The notes under the pieces: model-generated | The model's input: the letters and a program-made list of their open reading frames with translations, nothing else | The model's database searches: none | What the model was told of the DNA's origin: nothing | Shown: piece by piece, positions 1 through 11,680 of the stretch | Layout of the letters: each line of letters starts with the position of its first letter | How positions within the stretch are numbered: the stretch's first letter is position 1 | Program-made: the position numbers and the translations under genes | From: Puccinia triticina | Lineage: Eukaryota; Basidiomycota; Pucciniomycetes; Pucciniales; Pucciniaceae | Direction: 5' to 3' | Assembly (NCBI RefSeq): GCF_026914185.1 | Contig: NC_070564.1 | Coordinates: forward strand, 4,650,001-4,714,000 | DNA: 64,000 bases

Positions 1-470
1 CATATTCATAACTTTTGTTTCCCACACACAACATGCATAAAAATTTCAGATCACAGAGAAATATGCATGAAATTAAACCCCTGAAAATTTTAGCAATATT
101 TTGCCATCAGAACATGAGATATGAGGGGTGCGCAGACAGAGTAGGAAAATGACTGCTAACCACACAACTTTTTTGTTACAAACCCACACAGTATCAAACA
201 TTCAGGAATCTTTCAATGATGCATATTATCTGTGCTATTGGATTATTATCAATAGTGTGTCATCATAACATGAGATATAAGGGGGGTGTGATTGGCTCAG
301 TAGGAAATTACTGCTAACTATATAACTTTTTTGTTACACAACCAAACAGTCTAAGAAGGTCAGTGATATTTATATGCTGTATATAATACGTGCTATGAAA
401 ATTATGGATATATTATGTAATCAGAACATTACATCTGAGGGCTGCACGTTAGTCATCATGCATTACCAAC
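1..470. repeat. Degenerate tandem repeat, period about 156 bp
   Basis: Three diverged units can be aligned by eye. Landmarks of the type CATCAGAACATGAGATAT recur near 105, 261 and 417, always about 156 bp apart. The first two units also share a stretch with GTAGGAAA and ACTGCTAAC. The sequence is A+T-rich and I see no coding region. No function is inferred. Confidence 0.55.
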
Positions 471-668
471 TTCAAGCCTCATTTAGACCCGGTTCCCCTG
501 AGCTTTATGTCCATTTTATTGGCTCAAAAGAACCGCCTGAATCTCTACTTTTAAGTGGCGCAATTTTTACATTTTTCCGCTGACGTTCGCATTTTTTACA
601 GCACTTTCCGTCCAGCCTTCTGCTCCAATGGCGGTCCGCGCACCCCCTGGTTACATAACCCTAACAAA

Positions 669-1262
669 TTGGTACATTGGGGGTGAAATGTTACATGATG
701 TTTACATGTTACATGCTGTGCTACATGTTACATGTTGAATGTTGCGTGTGTAAATGGGTTTTGTGGTGTGCGTACTTGTTGCTTACAGGTTACATGGTGT
801 TTGTGCATGTCACGGGTGGTGCATACATGTTACATGTTATACACGTGTCACAATGTTGGCAAACTTCTTGCATGGGGGTTACATGGTGCAAGACATTCAT
901 GTGGGGTACTTGGGGGTTACATGTTGCGGGAACATCCTACATGGGGGTTGTGTGTTGCAGAAACATGTTTCATGGGGATTGTGTGATGTGGGAACATGTT
1001 ACATGTTGCACAAGCTTGATACATGGGTTACTTGTTGTAAATTTTACATGGGGTGTAACAATGTTATACGGGGGTTAAATGCCACGCAACAATGTTATAT
1101 GGGGTTTACATGCCACGTAACAATGCTATATGGGGGTTACATGCTGTGTAACAATGTTGCACGGGGTTTACATGCCACATAACAATGTTATACGGGGTTT
1201 ATATGCTGCGTGACAATTTTATATGTGGTTACATGCCCCGTAACAATTTCATATGGGGGTAA
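669..1262. repeat. GT-rich minisatellite ending in a 31-bp tandem array
   Basis: From about 669 the sequence is built of short variations on TTACATGTTGC. From about 1056 to 1262 it becomes a regular 31-bp array of about six to seven units, each of the form AACAATGTTATA, then a G run, then TTTACATGCCACGT. Several overlapping open frames run through this stretch in more than one frame. They are a by-product of the repeat and I do not annotate them as genes. Confidence 0.75.
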
Positions 1263-1590
1263 CTACTGGTGCACGCGGACAACTCCCAAAATTGTGTTCT
1301 GCGGAAGGTCAATTAGGCAGCCGACTCCCTTTTCTATTGTCAAAAAAATAATAATAAAATTGTGCGGACGGCTCCCAAAACAAATACAATTGGGAAAACG
1401 ACTCCCAAACCCGGTCCCGGCGACGTATGGGAGTTGTTTTCCCAATTTATGGGAGTCGTTTTTCCAAGTCCCTTATTAAATACATATAAAAATTTGGACT
1501 TACTTTTTGCACTGCAAAAACCTCTTTGCGCACTGCACAGTGTGCGCAGTCCCAAACACTTCGCACACTGCGGGTGAAATACATACCTTT
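1263..1590. repeat. Short foldback repeats (MITE-like debris)
   Basis: At 1389-1446 a 17-bp arm (TTGGGAAAACGACTCCC) is mirrored by an imperfect partner about 24 bp downstream. The motif GGGAGTTG/CAACTCCC is also the terminus of the large foldback at 40084-41736, so this may be a relative or relic. At about 1505-1580 a second GCGCACTG-rich palindromic patch occurs. A similar patch lies at about 25425-25530, and comparable GCGCACTG/TTGCGCAC wording begins the element at 19522. No TSD could be assigned. Confidence 0.45.
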
Positions 1591-1964
1591 TTCAAGACCA
1601 GAGGCCAAGGCGGCTTCGCCGCTGCAGGGGGGTGTGCTGAAATTACAGGAGTCTAACATGAACAAGAATCTTTCTAAGATAAGTTATTCCGCATCTTACA
1701 ACACACATCACTGATCAGTATGAACCAACAGTGAACCCGCTGTGCTGCGCTGACATCAGTGGCACTTTCAGCGCAGTGCAGCTGTCTACTGCTGATCCTC
1801 TGGTGCAATCAGCATTAGTGTAGCGCTTTCACTGCTGTGCAGACACCAAATAGGTGATCTACTGCTGACTCTTGCCGGGGATCAGCGGGAGCACAGTGCC
1901 AAAAGGAGCACTAATGCGGGTCAACCTTTACATACCAATGTTTCTGTCCAGTGACTGTACATGG

Positions 1965-1993
1965 GTGTGCACTCCAAATTTTGGAGTGCACAC
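1965..1993. repeat. Perfect 14-bp-arm palindrome
   Basis: GTGTGCACTCCAAA is followed after one base by its exact reverse complement. The half-motif TTTGGAGTGCA recurs immediately downstream (about 2010-2030). This is probably the core of a small degraded inverted-repeat element. The surrounding 1600-2530 holds other short direct repeats (GCAGTGCAGC-type) and no recognisable gene. Confidence 0.6.
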
Positions 1994-2159
1994 TAATGCA
2001 CACCACTTTTTTGGAGTGCAAACTAATTCACAACAAAAATTGTGTGCAAATGGCATTCCTTTGGTGTGCATAAAGGTTGTCTCAGACAAGATCTATAATT
2101 TCACACATTTGATGGCCTTTTCCTTGGCATTACATTTCATTACATTTCAGTCTAATTTT

Positions 2160-5040
2160 CCCCAAAATTACAGATAAGAATCAAATTAATGAAAAAGAAA
2201 CAGGAGCCCAACCAGCCAACAGATACAGCAAACAAAATTTGATGTCAACCAGAAATCACAAAGAATAAGATTTTCCTACTTTTGCCACTCAACTGATTAG
2301 AGGGCAATCAGCAATACACTTAGAAACCTGCAAATGGATTTTGCTGATCACTTTCATTATTACCAGGTGGACAAATTTACTCCTGTAACTCACATTTGAT
2401 ACCAGCTGGGGATATCCTTGCCTAGTCAGGGTCTGATAACCACAAATGCCATCTAAATTAGCACAGGACATCATTTATTATCCTTCATCACTCAGGTTAA
2501 TTGAGATGAACACCAAGGGTCCAGTCTGGAGGCTAATTGAACGGAAATGATAGGATTGAGGGGACAGATTGGAGGATAGAGAGGACAGGGATCAGGAACG
2601 TCTCAGAAGGGAGGTTGACAAAAACATCAAGGAGGGTGGGCGAGATGGTCAAAGAGAAAGGTGTGGATAGAACACCAAAGTGGGTGGGCAAGATAGCCCG
2701 GTTGCGTTCCATGAGCACTGAGCAGCTTCTTCTATATCCTATTGATGCCCCCCGGCGTGCTTCCTGGCCAGTGTGCGCGAGTGCTTGAAGGAGGGGGTGT
2801 TTGAGAAGGTGGTGCCCCTGGCCAATATCAGAACTCGCCGAGGAGCAGACTTCGCTGGGGGTTGGTCAATTTTGTTGGGCGTGGGCCCAGGGAGATGGAG
2901 ATTACCGTGCTGAGCAACAGTTGGTTGTGAAGCCCGCCGCGGCCGGCTTGGGATGCGTTGGCCTGGGGGCCAGTGGTTTCTGGGACCGGAAATCCAAGTA
3001 AGGGACCCCGTTTAGGCTAGTGCCTGTCTGGGCATGCTCCGCGTGCGTGCTCGAGCATTCCCGATCCCGTGGTCAAGCTCCGAGCTTGGTCCTTCTTTGG
3101 CTCCTGCTTGGAGAGTATGGCTACTCGTGTCGACGAAACTGCTGGGCGGGATCGGTACTCGGTGGGGGTGACGAGGCCGACATGGTCGAAGAAGGGGAGC
3201 ATGAGGAAGCTGTGGCAGAACACCAGAAACACGGCAAGATTGAGATGGGATTGCACGTCGGCCGGTGGCGTGGGAGATCCTTTGCTGCGAGGTGCTTTGG
3301 GATCAAGAGCCCGTACAGTGTCAAGCTCGCCGACATAGAGATCCCGCTAGATTGGAAGACATGGGTTTTTTAGCAGTCGACCCAAGGGACAAAAGCGAGC
3401 CACACTCCGAGTGTCTTGGATCCTCAAAGGTGGAGAAGGTGGACGAGTGGAAGAGCAAAAGTCAACATACAGCTCCCATTTGAGGAGATTGGCGGCCAGC
3501 CGATTGGCCACCTGGGAGCCAATGCAAAGAACGCTGGGACACTTCAGAGCAGGGGTGACGGCGGAAGGATCTTTGGTGCGAGTGATCTATTAAAATCCGC
3601 GCAAGAGAGCTGCGGCAAACTTGGACAGTGATGGGATGAGGACAGAAGGGTGGGCAACGGGCAGCAGCTCACTTTGGCTGTTGGCAGTCTAGTTGCCGTG
3701 TTAGGGATCTTGACTGTCTGTTGGCCACATGATCCGACGAGCCATCATGTATGTATCAACGGTTTCTTTGCATCGAACAACAAGGCTTTGGTGGTGGGTT
3801 GTGAGAAGATGAAAAGCAGTACGTCGAGGTAGTGACCTGGCCAACAGGGTTTTGGTTGGGTAGGACTGGGTGATGTGGCGTTGGCGAGGATAATGTGGCC
3901 GTGGCGCCGGATGTGCCTAGAGTTGAGAGACTCATGACTCACCCCCTATGGATGGGCTGAGCTTGAGTATTTAAGGAGGGCAGGGGGGCTGCTGTCATTT
4001 GTCCCCCCAGGGGTTCTGGTTTTGTCCGCCCCCTCCCTGGAGGCCCCCTACATTGCTTGATTAGGCCCCTCCTTGACAGCTCTTTCACAGAGTCTTTCAC
4101 AACTGGCCCTTTTTTGCTTGTTGCACTGGCACAGCTGGAGGGTCATCCATAGGGCCTTTTAGGTCTTTGGGGATATTTTCAATGGCTTCCTGTGCGCTTA
4201 CCGGGAGCGCAGCGGGAGGTGGGCCAAGTCCAAGGAATAGCGGTAGTGAAGCAAACGTGAGGCGCGCGCGCAGGGGCTCCCGCAGCGCGCAGCCCGGGCG
4301 CGCCCGGCTGGAACCAAACCTAGTTGGTTGAGGAGCAACCGGTACCGGCTAGGATCCAGCACTCCGGGACCGGCTACAGAGCATGCAGCGCCAAACACGT
4401 TATCACCGAAATATTTGGACAAAAATTTCGCCCCCACCCGCCCACCCAGTTAGGGGTCCCACCCGCCCCGCGGGCTCAGACCCCCACATCTTAGTGCCCA
4501 CATGAGAGGAGAGGCCACAATCCCTAGGAGCAGTGGCCACTCCTCCAACCCATCTTTCCGTTGCGCCAAAACCCCTGTCAGGAGGGAAGAGGCGCGGCAA
4601 ACAGGATGAGTGAGGAGAAGAGGAACCTTTCCCATACTCAGGCGGCTTGAGGAGTTGTAAGCACAACTCCTGGGTCACCTAGGCAATTTTGTACAACACA
4701 GAATTACCAAGAGAAACTCACAATGGCTGAGTACCGTAGAGGATACTCAGCCCAAACCCACGCAGAACGGTAGCGGTAGGATTGGATGTATGTCAAAATT
4801 TTGTGCTCTTCTGTTGTGTTATTTCTAAATCCAAAATACGTTGAAACTTATAAGATCTAGGTTTCCATGTTTTTGTGGATTTAAGAAACTTGGATCAATG
4901 CCCAATTATTACTCATTTATGGTGAATTTCTGTTGATCATTTCTCTATGTCAAAGGGGTTCCAAACAACGTAAATGTGACCTGCGGGGGCTTTCATGGCT
5001 TTCTGACCAGTTTTTACTTGTAATGGAGCTGTGAAAGGCG
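2160..5040. other. No recognisable gene; G+C-rich segment
   Basis: From about 2530 to 4680 base composition rises sharply compared with the A+T-rich flanks. The stretch 4200-4330 is almost pure G/C with GCGCGC runs. Several 60-120-codon open frames overlap in different frames, and none shows a recognisable domain or continues across a plausible intron. A TATA-like GTATTTAAG near 3966 with C-rich sequence after it could be the U3/R part of an old LTR, but no second copy is present in the window. I therefore leave it unassigned. Confidence 0.4.
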
Positions 5041-5597
5041 CCTCCAGTGATCTGTCACCCTAATTTACACGCGTACACGAAGGTGACATTGGCAGAGTGG
5101 AAAAAAACCCACATACATGTGCATGGAAACATTGAAAAACAAACAAACACAAAAACAACTCACAAGCTTACACCATGGGAGTTTCCTCAGCACTTGCGTG
5201 CAAGTGCCATCTCTTAACTCATTTATAGGTTGGTTGGATCTCACTTAGATGCTGGTTTGAAGGCTAGGTTCATGTCTGCCGCAAAATATCCTGAAATGAC
5301 CTGGAACAATACTTGATTTATTGTTTAATGTATGTGTACAATGTATGCTACACCTATGCCAAAAAAAAGGCCATTTTAATGATAAGTTTTACTTGATCCT
5401 CAAGCTTGACCAAAGTTCCTCATATTTCAATTATCATGATTTTGGACCTCTTTGGAAACCCATACCCAGTAGGTTTCTCTGAAATGGTTTCTGTATTTAT
5501 TTTCAGGGCACACACCAAGAAGCTGCCAGTTCTTTTTAAGTTGTTTCTATTACACATGGTGAAAGCTTTGGATAAAGTGTAGTGATACTGTGGGAGG

Positions 5598-5897
5598 TAG
5601 AGCTGGTCCCTAGTACCCCTTGGCAGGTACCCGTGGAAGTGCGTAGGTATCTGCCAGGTACTGGTGCGGGTTTCCAGTCTGGGTACAAATTCAGGCAGGT
5701 GCCTGCGCACAAATTGCCATTCTGAACAGCTCTGCTTGCCCCTAGTGCCCATTGGCGAGTACTAGGTACCTGTGGACGGGTACCCATGGAAGTATACAGG
5801 TAACTGCCAGCAGGTTCTGGGTACGGGTGCGGGTGCCCATTCTGGGCATTCTGGGTCAAAATTCAGGCAGGTACCCGGGTGCAAAGTGTCAGCTGTA
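5598..5897. mobile_element. hAT-like MITE, dimeric, TSD GTGGGAGG
   Basis: The left end TAGAGCTGG and right end CAGCTGTA are inverted relatives. The 8-bp direct repeat GTGGGAGG flanks both sides (5590-5597 and 5898-5905). The 8-bp TSD plus TAG-initiated TIR indicates hAT. An internal CAGCTCT at about 5728 and a second copy of the GGTACCC/GGGTGC-rich body suggest that two monomers are joined. It lies inside the CACTA-like element at 5171-7085. Confidence 0.75.
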
Positions 5898-5999
5898 GTG
5901 GGAGGTCTGATTTTGCTCTGGTACTACGGTTTGACTTTGGTGCTGTGGGGCCAGCTGTCACACAACCATGTAACCTGTGCGGGTTTCTGTGACACATTG

Positions 6000-6035
6000 T
6001 GTCACACAAACGTACGCGCGCGCGTTTGTGTGACA
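6000..6035. repeat. Hairpin with 13-bp arms around (CG)n
   Basis: TGTCACACAAACG is mirrored exactly by CGTTTGTGTGACA across a TACGCGCGCG centre. The same TGTCACAC wording recurs singly at about 5955, 6250 and 6530, so this is one unit of a dispersed subterminal repeat of the enclosing element. Confidence 0.7.
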
Positions 6036-6621
6036 CGTAGACCATCACCCAGCCATATCCTGCCAAGATGAGTGCCCCGCAATCCCAGGGGCAAATCAGC
6101 TGAATCCTTTAAGAATTGTATCTGATTTTCATCCATTAGTACAGAAATCCTGTTGAGGAGATTTTATGAATTCATTCACAAACCCTGGATAATCTGAGGC
6201 TCCCCTGGACTTGTCCCAAAATTCTAACTCCCTTGGGACAAAATTTAGCAGCTGAAGAATGTGTCACACAAATTTACACATGTGTGCTGGTTTGTCACAT
6301 TTTTCATCACTGATTCAATTGATGCCAGCCTGAGTGCTCATGCAGAGCCAGGGGCTTAGGTGGACCCTTCAAAAATTGTTTATAAAGTTCAGCCATATGT
6401 ACACAAATGATTTTGGGGATATTTTCTGAAGTCATACACAACTCCTGATTAATATGAGGTTTTTTTCTGCTGGAATTTTCCTAGAACTTCAAATATTTTG
6501 TGAAAAACTTCAGCAACTAAAGAATGTGTCACACAAACTTACATGTGTATCTTTTTGTGTAACACTAACATATTTCAAGCTTTTTGGGATTTATCATAAA
6601 CACATGATAAAATGAAATATA

Positions 6622-6792
6622 TAGAGCTGGAAATTTTCACCCGGGTACCTGCACTCGCAGCAGGTGCAGGTAACTTCTTGAATTTGGACCCAGACTGGAC
6701 ACCCGCACCCGCCGGAGGATACCTCCGCACTGCCACAGGTACCCGCCTGTGGGTGCCAAGTACCCACCAACGGATGATAGGGGCCAGCTCTA
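6622..6792. mobile_element. hAT-like MITE, 171 bp, TSD GAAATATA
   Basis: Perfect 9-bp TIRs (TAGAGCTGG and CCAGCTCTA) are flanked by the exact 8-bp direct repeat GAAATATA (6614-6621 and 6793-6800). The body is rich in GGTACC/GGGTGC palindromes, as in the MITE at 5598-5897 and in the larger element at 26991-28225. The border call is strong because TIR and TSD are both exact. Confidence 0.88.
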
Positions 6793-7468
6793 GAAATATA
6801 TGATTCCCGTGGTAAATACCTTATTTCTGCCAAGTATTAGATATTGCTTTGCAAGGTAGTTGAAAATGTGTTCTAAAATAGTTCCAGTAATAACTAGGTT
6901 CAATTTGGAGCTGGTTTTCAATTGAATTCAATTCCGTTCCAAAGTGCCTTCAGCTCAATTGAGCATAAGTTAAACATAAATTCAGCATACATTGAGGCTC
7001 AAGTTCCAGGTTATATCTAACAGGTTTCTTAAACAATATTGTGCAATGGCACTTGCACACAAGTGCCATGCAAACTCCCATGGTGTTATATATTTTAAGA
7101 AGTCATGATTTCTATCTGAAATCTGGGACCACACACCTCCAAGCTTGACTTGACTCATATTTTCACCCTACTTTCATCCTTTTTTGGCTCAATTCTAGAT
7201 GATACCAGCCTTCTTTAGAGAAATATACCAATTCAGATGGGCTTTTCACATCATTCTAACAGGGATGAACATTTTGTTGATCTGCCGGAGGCCCAACCTG
7301 TGATTTGTAACAAACTTACACACGCACACATGACAGTTACATTAGCAAAGTGAAAACAATTACCACCTTCATGTGCATATAAATAATATGAATTGAAACC
7401 CAATAATTCATCTTAATTACCAAACACTTCAAATTGAATTATACTTTGATTGTGGCCATTGTGTCTTA

Positions 7469-7621
7469 TTTGGCTGCTGTGTTATACGTGATAAATGCAC
7501 AAATTTATCAAGCGCGACCCAAAGTTTTCCTCCCGTCTCCACCAAAAACTTTGACCCCCCGGGGGTCGCACGTGATAAATTTGTGCATTTATCACGTATA
7601 ACGCGGCAGCCAAACGGGGCC
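7469..7621. mobile_element. Tourist-like (PIF/Harbinger) MITE, TSD TTA
   Basis: The right end reads GGCAGCCAAACGGGGCC followed by TTA. The left end is the same sequence inverted but has lost its first bases, beginning TTTGGCTGC directly after TTA. Subterminal palindromes ATACGTGATAAAT also match in inverted orientation. A sister copy with both ends intact lies at 49886-50046, so the family and its borders are well supported. Confidence 0.85.
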
Positions 7622-7805
7622 TTAGTGGTTTCAACCGCATTCCAGTTGTGTTCCAGTTGAATTCTGCATGACTTCTGGATGGTTTATGCATGAATCCAGG
7701 ATCAGTTTCAGATAATTTGTGGATTAGTTTCAGAATGTTTCATTAATTCTTAAACTAATTTCATCAAATGCATCCAGCACAGTTACGGAAAAAGGGTTGG
7801 CACTC

Positions 7806-8225
7806 TCTGGTGAGTGTGTTGAAATCTCACCTGGTGTCATTAGTAGGACACCAGCCAAAATGTGCGCACAGTAGCACACCCATTCCTCAGGTGGAATAAT
7901 TCCATGCAGCTAACCATATTGATTTCAGGGATTTTCCTGTGCACTGTAAAATTTTGGGACCCTTTGGTGCACCATTCTGGTGAGTGCGTTGAAATCTCCC
8001 CTGGTGTCATTAGTAGGACACCGGCCAAAATGTGCGCACAGTAGCACACCCCATTCCTCAGGTGGACTAATTCCATGCAGCTAACCATATTGATTTCAGG
8101 GATTTTCTTGTGCACTGTAAAATTTTGGGACGCTTTGGTGCACCATGGCTATGGTTTTGGTGGTGTTCCTTAGTAGGACACCGGCCAAAATGCGCGCACA
8201 GTAGCACACCCCATTCATGAGGTGT
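7806..8225. repeat. Tandem repeat, period about 170 bp, 2.5 copies
   Basis: TCTGGTGAGTG begins units at 7806 and 7976. A third, truncated copy (TTAGTAGGACACCGGCC...) ends near 8225. Units are about 95% alike by eye. Open frames through it are repeat by-products. The array directly abuts the CACTA-like element that begins at 8229. Confidence 0.85.
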
Positions 8226-8228
8226 GGT

Positions 8229-8875
8229 CACTGCAAGAAAAAGTCTAGAAACTGCTTGCAGTTGAGATGCAGCAAGCTTGAATCAAGCCTCAGCTCAAGC
8301 TGGAGTCAAGCATCCAAATTCTGTGCTGGTGCACCTTGAGTGTATACCTTGTTCAGCATCCCAATGCTGAACATTCAGTAGTGATCATGCAGTAGGCTGA
8401 GGCAAATGTTCAACCTTGAAGATGAGAATCCCCCTGAGCACCCTTTTATTTTATTTTATTAAACACTCCATGTGCCATTAAATCCAGCTAGAATAACATA
8501 AAAAGGGTGTGTACACATGAAAGGGATATGTACATAAGAAATGAATATGTAAGCATGAAAGGGTAATGTGAGAAGGGGTATGTATGCATGAAAGGGGTTT
8601 GTATGTATGAAAGGAGTATGTGCAGTAAGGGGTATTTGCACATGAAAGGGATATGTAAACATCAAAGGGGTATGTAAACCTGAATTATGAATTTGCACAG
8701 GTATCAACTCAGTATTTTGGAGCCTGTACTCAGTTTTTTGGAGCTTATACTCACTCTTGCATAAATTATGCAATTTGGATGTAATCAACCAGTGCTTGAT
8801 TCTTGCATGAGGCACAGCTTGCCTTGAGCTCTTGCATCTCAACTGCAAGCAGTTTCTAGAGTTTTTCTTGCAGTG
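8229..8875. mobile_element. CACTA-like non-autonomous element, 647 bp, TSD GGT
   Basis: The left end CACTGCAAGAAAAAGTCTAG is the inverse of the right end, with one mismatch. The inverted match continues through AAACTGCTTGCAGTTGAGATGCA. GGT precedes the left end (8226-8228) and follows the right end (8876-8878). The 3-bp TSD and CACTG terminus are diagnostic of CACTA. The centre is a minisatellite (about 8498-8690) of a 20-22-bp unit like ATGAAAGGGGTATGTA. A 182-codon minus-strand open frame across it is made mostly of the repeat and is not called a gene. Confidence 0.85.
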
Positions 8876-9419
8876 GGTAATGCCATGCAGCTCACCACGT
8901 GCTCTTAAGAGGGATCTCTGCCCTCTGTAAAATTTTTGGCAGTGCTTGGGCGCCCCAGTAGGGGGTTGTGATTTTTTGTGCCATTTTTGCAAAAATTGTA
9001 AATCCAACTACCTTCTGGTATTTCCATTTTTGACTTCTGACTACCAAAATGCGCCCGGATCAATTTGTGGTCCGCGCGACCCAGGCGCAATGTTGAGGAG
9101 CGGTCCTCGCAACGTAAGCAGCATTTGGTAGTCGGAAATCAAACTTTTGTTGAGTTGTCTGTTAGTCTGCTACCATGATGTATCACCACAGTATGGAGGG
9201 CTGTTGGATTGACCCATGAGCACTACCAACCAACCATCCAGCTGGAAGCCACAAGAGTCTGTAGCCTACACCGCCAGCAAACAGCTGACGTAAACCGGAT
9301 TTTGTTGCGCTGACGAAATCCAAACTCAAATTCAAACTTGCGCCCCGGGTGTGTTGTCACCTGTTGTGGATTTAGTCACCTGCCATTCTCAGTGGCAGGT
9401 GCAAGAGAGCATGACTCCC

Positions 9420-9560
9420 TTGATGGCTGGTGCTAACTGGTCATCAAGGGGACATACACACCTAGCTCCCTTGATGGCCTGTCTGTACCGGCCATCAAGA
9501 GGAACACCCTAAAACCTCTCAATGGCTGGTCAGTACCGGCCAGCAAGAGTAAAGCACTTG
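9420..9560. repeat. Left subterminal palindrome array
   Basis: Three palindromic units, each pairing TTGATGGC-type and GCCATCAAG-type arms around a TGTACCGG-like centre, lie between the left TIR and the unique interior. They are inverted copies of the units at 11030-11170. Confidence 0.75.
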
Positions 9561-10384
9561 TCAGCCTTAGAGTCAACACAGTTGACCTAAAACTGCCTTT
9601 TATCTCCATTTTATAACTAAATGTGCTCATATCTTTTGAACCTTAAGACATAAGGTTGTTTTGACTTCAGATTCTGATTTCTCATGCAATTTTGACCCTA
9701 GTGTTCACTGATCATATTACAATATCTCTACTCCTTCATAGAGTTTGTGGTTTGTGACACACATGCGCAGCAGTGCCGTGTAGTCGCGCCTGAGCGCTCC
9801 CAACCACATGTACATGTGTGATTATGTCATCCAACTTTGAAAATTTTCGAAGTCAGGATCCCCCATGCAGCTGGAGGATCCACAGACTTCAGCACACCAG
9901 AACCATACCCCAGAGACACCCAGGATCACTAACCAGAGGCCACTTCACTCCCAGTATCACTACAGGATATTGACAGTAAGTACCCTCTTCTACTGACCTT
10001 GTTTACCTCAGAGGAAACTCTGTTGCTCTTGACTGCTCTCTCCCTGCTTCTGTTTCTCTCTTCTGCTTCAAAAGATCTACAGGTTATCTCTTGTTAAGAC
10101 CTTTAAAACCAGAGCAGAGTAGTCATCCTACTTCTGAATCCCACCACCGTTTCCTTGGTGTGAGTGGAGACTGTTGCATCTCTAGCACAGTTGGCAGCCT
10201 ACTTTTCTAGGTAGAGCTTGGCCCATATTAAATTAAACTCAAAAGATCAAGTTTCTCTCTTCTCAGTTTCTCTCTTCTATTTCTCTTCTCCTCACTGCTT
10301 GTATTTCTTTATCCCCAGAAATTCAACCAGTGTCCCCCTTTTCTTTGTGTCCTGTTGTCACACAAGAGACTCAGGCTCACAGCA

Positions 10385-11170
10385 CTATTTATACCCTGGA
10401 TGGCCGCTCCTGACCGGCCATCAAGAGGTGATACACATACCCCTCAATGGCCTGTCAGTACACCGGCCATCAAGACAAAAACACTAAACTCTTGATGGCC
10501 CGTACTGGCCGGTCATCAAGAGCAAAACTCTCTTGGTGATGTGTATACACATCACCCTTGATGACCAGTCAGTACCAGCCATTGAGAGGAACATAATACA
10601 CTCTTGATGACCTGGACTGATTGGCCATTGAGAGGACATACACACCCCACTCGATGGCCCGTCAGTACCGGCCATCAAGAGGAATATACTACACTCTTGA
10701 TGGCCTGCGCTGACTGGCCATCAAGAGTGAAGCTCTTTGCTCTCAATGACCAGTTGGGTCACTGTGTGAGATGTGCATGTCCTCTCTATGGCCAATCAGT
10801 CCAGGCCATCAAGAGTGTATTATGTTCCTTTCAATGGCTGGTACTGACTGGTCATCAAGGGTGATGTGTATACACATCACCAAGAGAGTTTTGCTCTTGA
10901 TGACCGGCCAGTACGGGCCATCAAGAGTTTAGTGTTTTTTTCTTGATGGCCGGTGTACTGACAGGCCATCAAGGGGTATGTGTATCACCTCTTGATGGCC
11001 GGTCAGGAGCGGCCATCCAGGGTATAAATAGTGCTTTACTCTTGCTGGCCGGTACTGACCGGCCATTGAGAGGGTGTAGGGTGTTCCTCTTGATGGCCGG
11101 TACAGACAGGCCATCAAGGGAGCTAGGTGTGTATGTCCCCTTGATGACCAGTTAGCAGCGGCCATCAAGG
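10385..11170. repeat. Internal/right palindrome array of the CACTA-like element
   Basis: More than a dozen units of about 50-60 bp each contain a hairpin with arms near CTTGATGGCCGG / CCGGCCATCAAG, separated by short spacers such as ACACTAAACT or AGGAACATAA. The array is itself an inverted repeat: units near 10385-10600 are mirrored at about 10850-11020. Open frames on both strands are composed only of repeat units. Confidence 0.85.
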
Positions 11171-11680
11171 GAGTCGTGATCTCTTGCACCTGCCACTGAG
11201 AATGGCAGGTGACTAAATCCACAACAGGTGACGACACACCCGGGGTGCGAGTTTGAATTTGAGTTTGGATTTTGTCAGCGCGACGAAATCTGGTTTACGT
11301 CAGCTGTTTGCTGGTGGTGCTAGTTGGTAAAGGCAGCACTCTAGTATGTGTCTCAGCATAGCTGAGGTCGTGAGTTTGACTCTCACCAGACACATCTTCA
11401 TTTTTCAGTCTCTACAACTTTTTGGTAGTTGATTAATCAAGACCCTTAAAATATTGCAAGTGAAGTCAAAATTAGAATTTAAAAGCCTAACAAAAATGTG
11501 ATAGCAGAATGTAGGGATGGATTTATGGGAACCATAATAGAAAATAGTGATGGGAGGGGGGGGGGGGGCGGCGGCCTGGAGCTTTCCACTGTTACTGACT
11601 GCCAAAAATAGATGACACATTCATGAAAAAAGGGAAATGGAGACTATTACTTACAACCAAATACTATCTATAGTTAGAAT

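Larger units (their letters stand above)
5171..7085. mobile_element. CACTA-like non-autonomous element, TSD TTA
   Basis: The left end CACCATGGGAGTTT and right end CTCCCATGGTG are inverted. The inverted similarity continues inward through a GCACTTG(C/T)GTGCAAGTGCCAT palindrome (about 5190-5213 and 7047-7070). TTA immediately precedes the left end (5168-5170) and follows the right end (7086-7088). A CAC terminus with a 3-bp TSD fits the CACTA/EnSpm superfamily; a TTA TSD alone would also fit PIF/Harbinger. No transposase is encoded. Two hAT-like MITEs (5598-5897 and 6622-6792) are nested inside, and the interior carries repeated GTGTCACACAAA motifs. Confidence 0.65.
9269..11319. mobile_element. 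CACTA-like element full of palindromic repeats, TSD CTA
   Basis: The left end CACCGCCAGCAAACAGCTGACG and right end are inverted with one mismatch, and inverted similarity runs about 280 bp inward. CTA flanks both ends (9266-9268 and 11320-11322). No transposase is present. Subterminal and internal DNA is dominated by palindromic units of the form CTTGATGGCCGGT...ACCGGCCATCAAG. About 10218-10392 resembles, in inverse orientation, the sequence at about 63850-63985 and may be captured retroelement DNA. Confidence 0.85.
9255..11394 (+). pseudogene. Class II tRNA-like sequence split by a transposon
   Basis: The 14 bases at 9255-9268 and the 72 bases at 11323-11394 together have the layout of an 86-nt class II tRNA. 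The acceptor GAGTCTG pairs with CAGACAC (one mismatch). The D stem GCC/GGC has a TAGTTGGTAAA loop. A long variable arm CTCAGC-ATA-GCTGAG is perfect. The T stem GTGAG/CTCAC encloses the loop TTTGACT. The discriminator is A, and TTTTT follows at 11401. The anticodon arm is imperfect (8-nt loop TCTAGTAT, possibly Leu-UAG-like). The 2,051-bp element at 9269-11319 with its CTA TSD lies exactly in the D loop. It could be a former tRNA gene or the head of a tRNA-derived SINE. Confidence 0.6.

Noticed and set aside
677..1182. Several 84-142-codon overlapping frames
   Set aside because: All are translations of the same GT-rich tandem repeat in different phases.
3840..4190. TATA-containing G+C-rich segment considered as a Gypsy LTR
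   Set aside because: No second copy, no primer-binding site or polypurine tract, and no pol domain nearby.
8459..9007. 182-codon minus-strand open frame
   Set aside because: It is made almost wholly of a 20-22-bp minisatellite and crosses the right TIR and border of the CACTA-like element.
10929..11237. Open frames through the palindrome arrays (also at 9433, 10484, 19583, 26926 and 61611)
   Set aside because: Repetitive peptides arising from hairpin units on both strands; no start context or intron structure.
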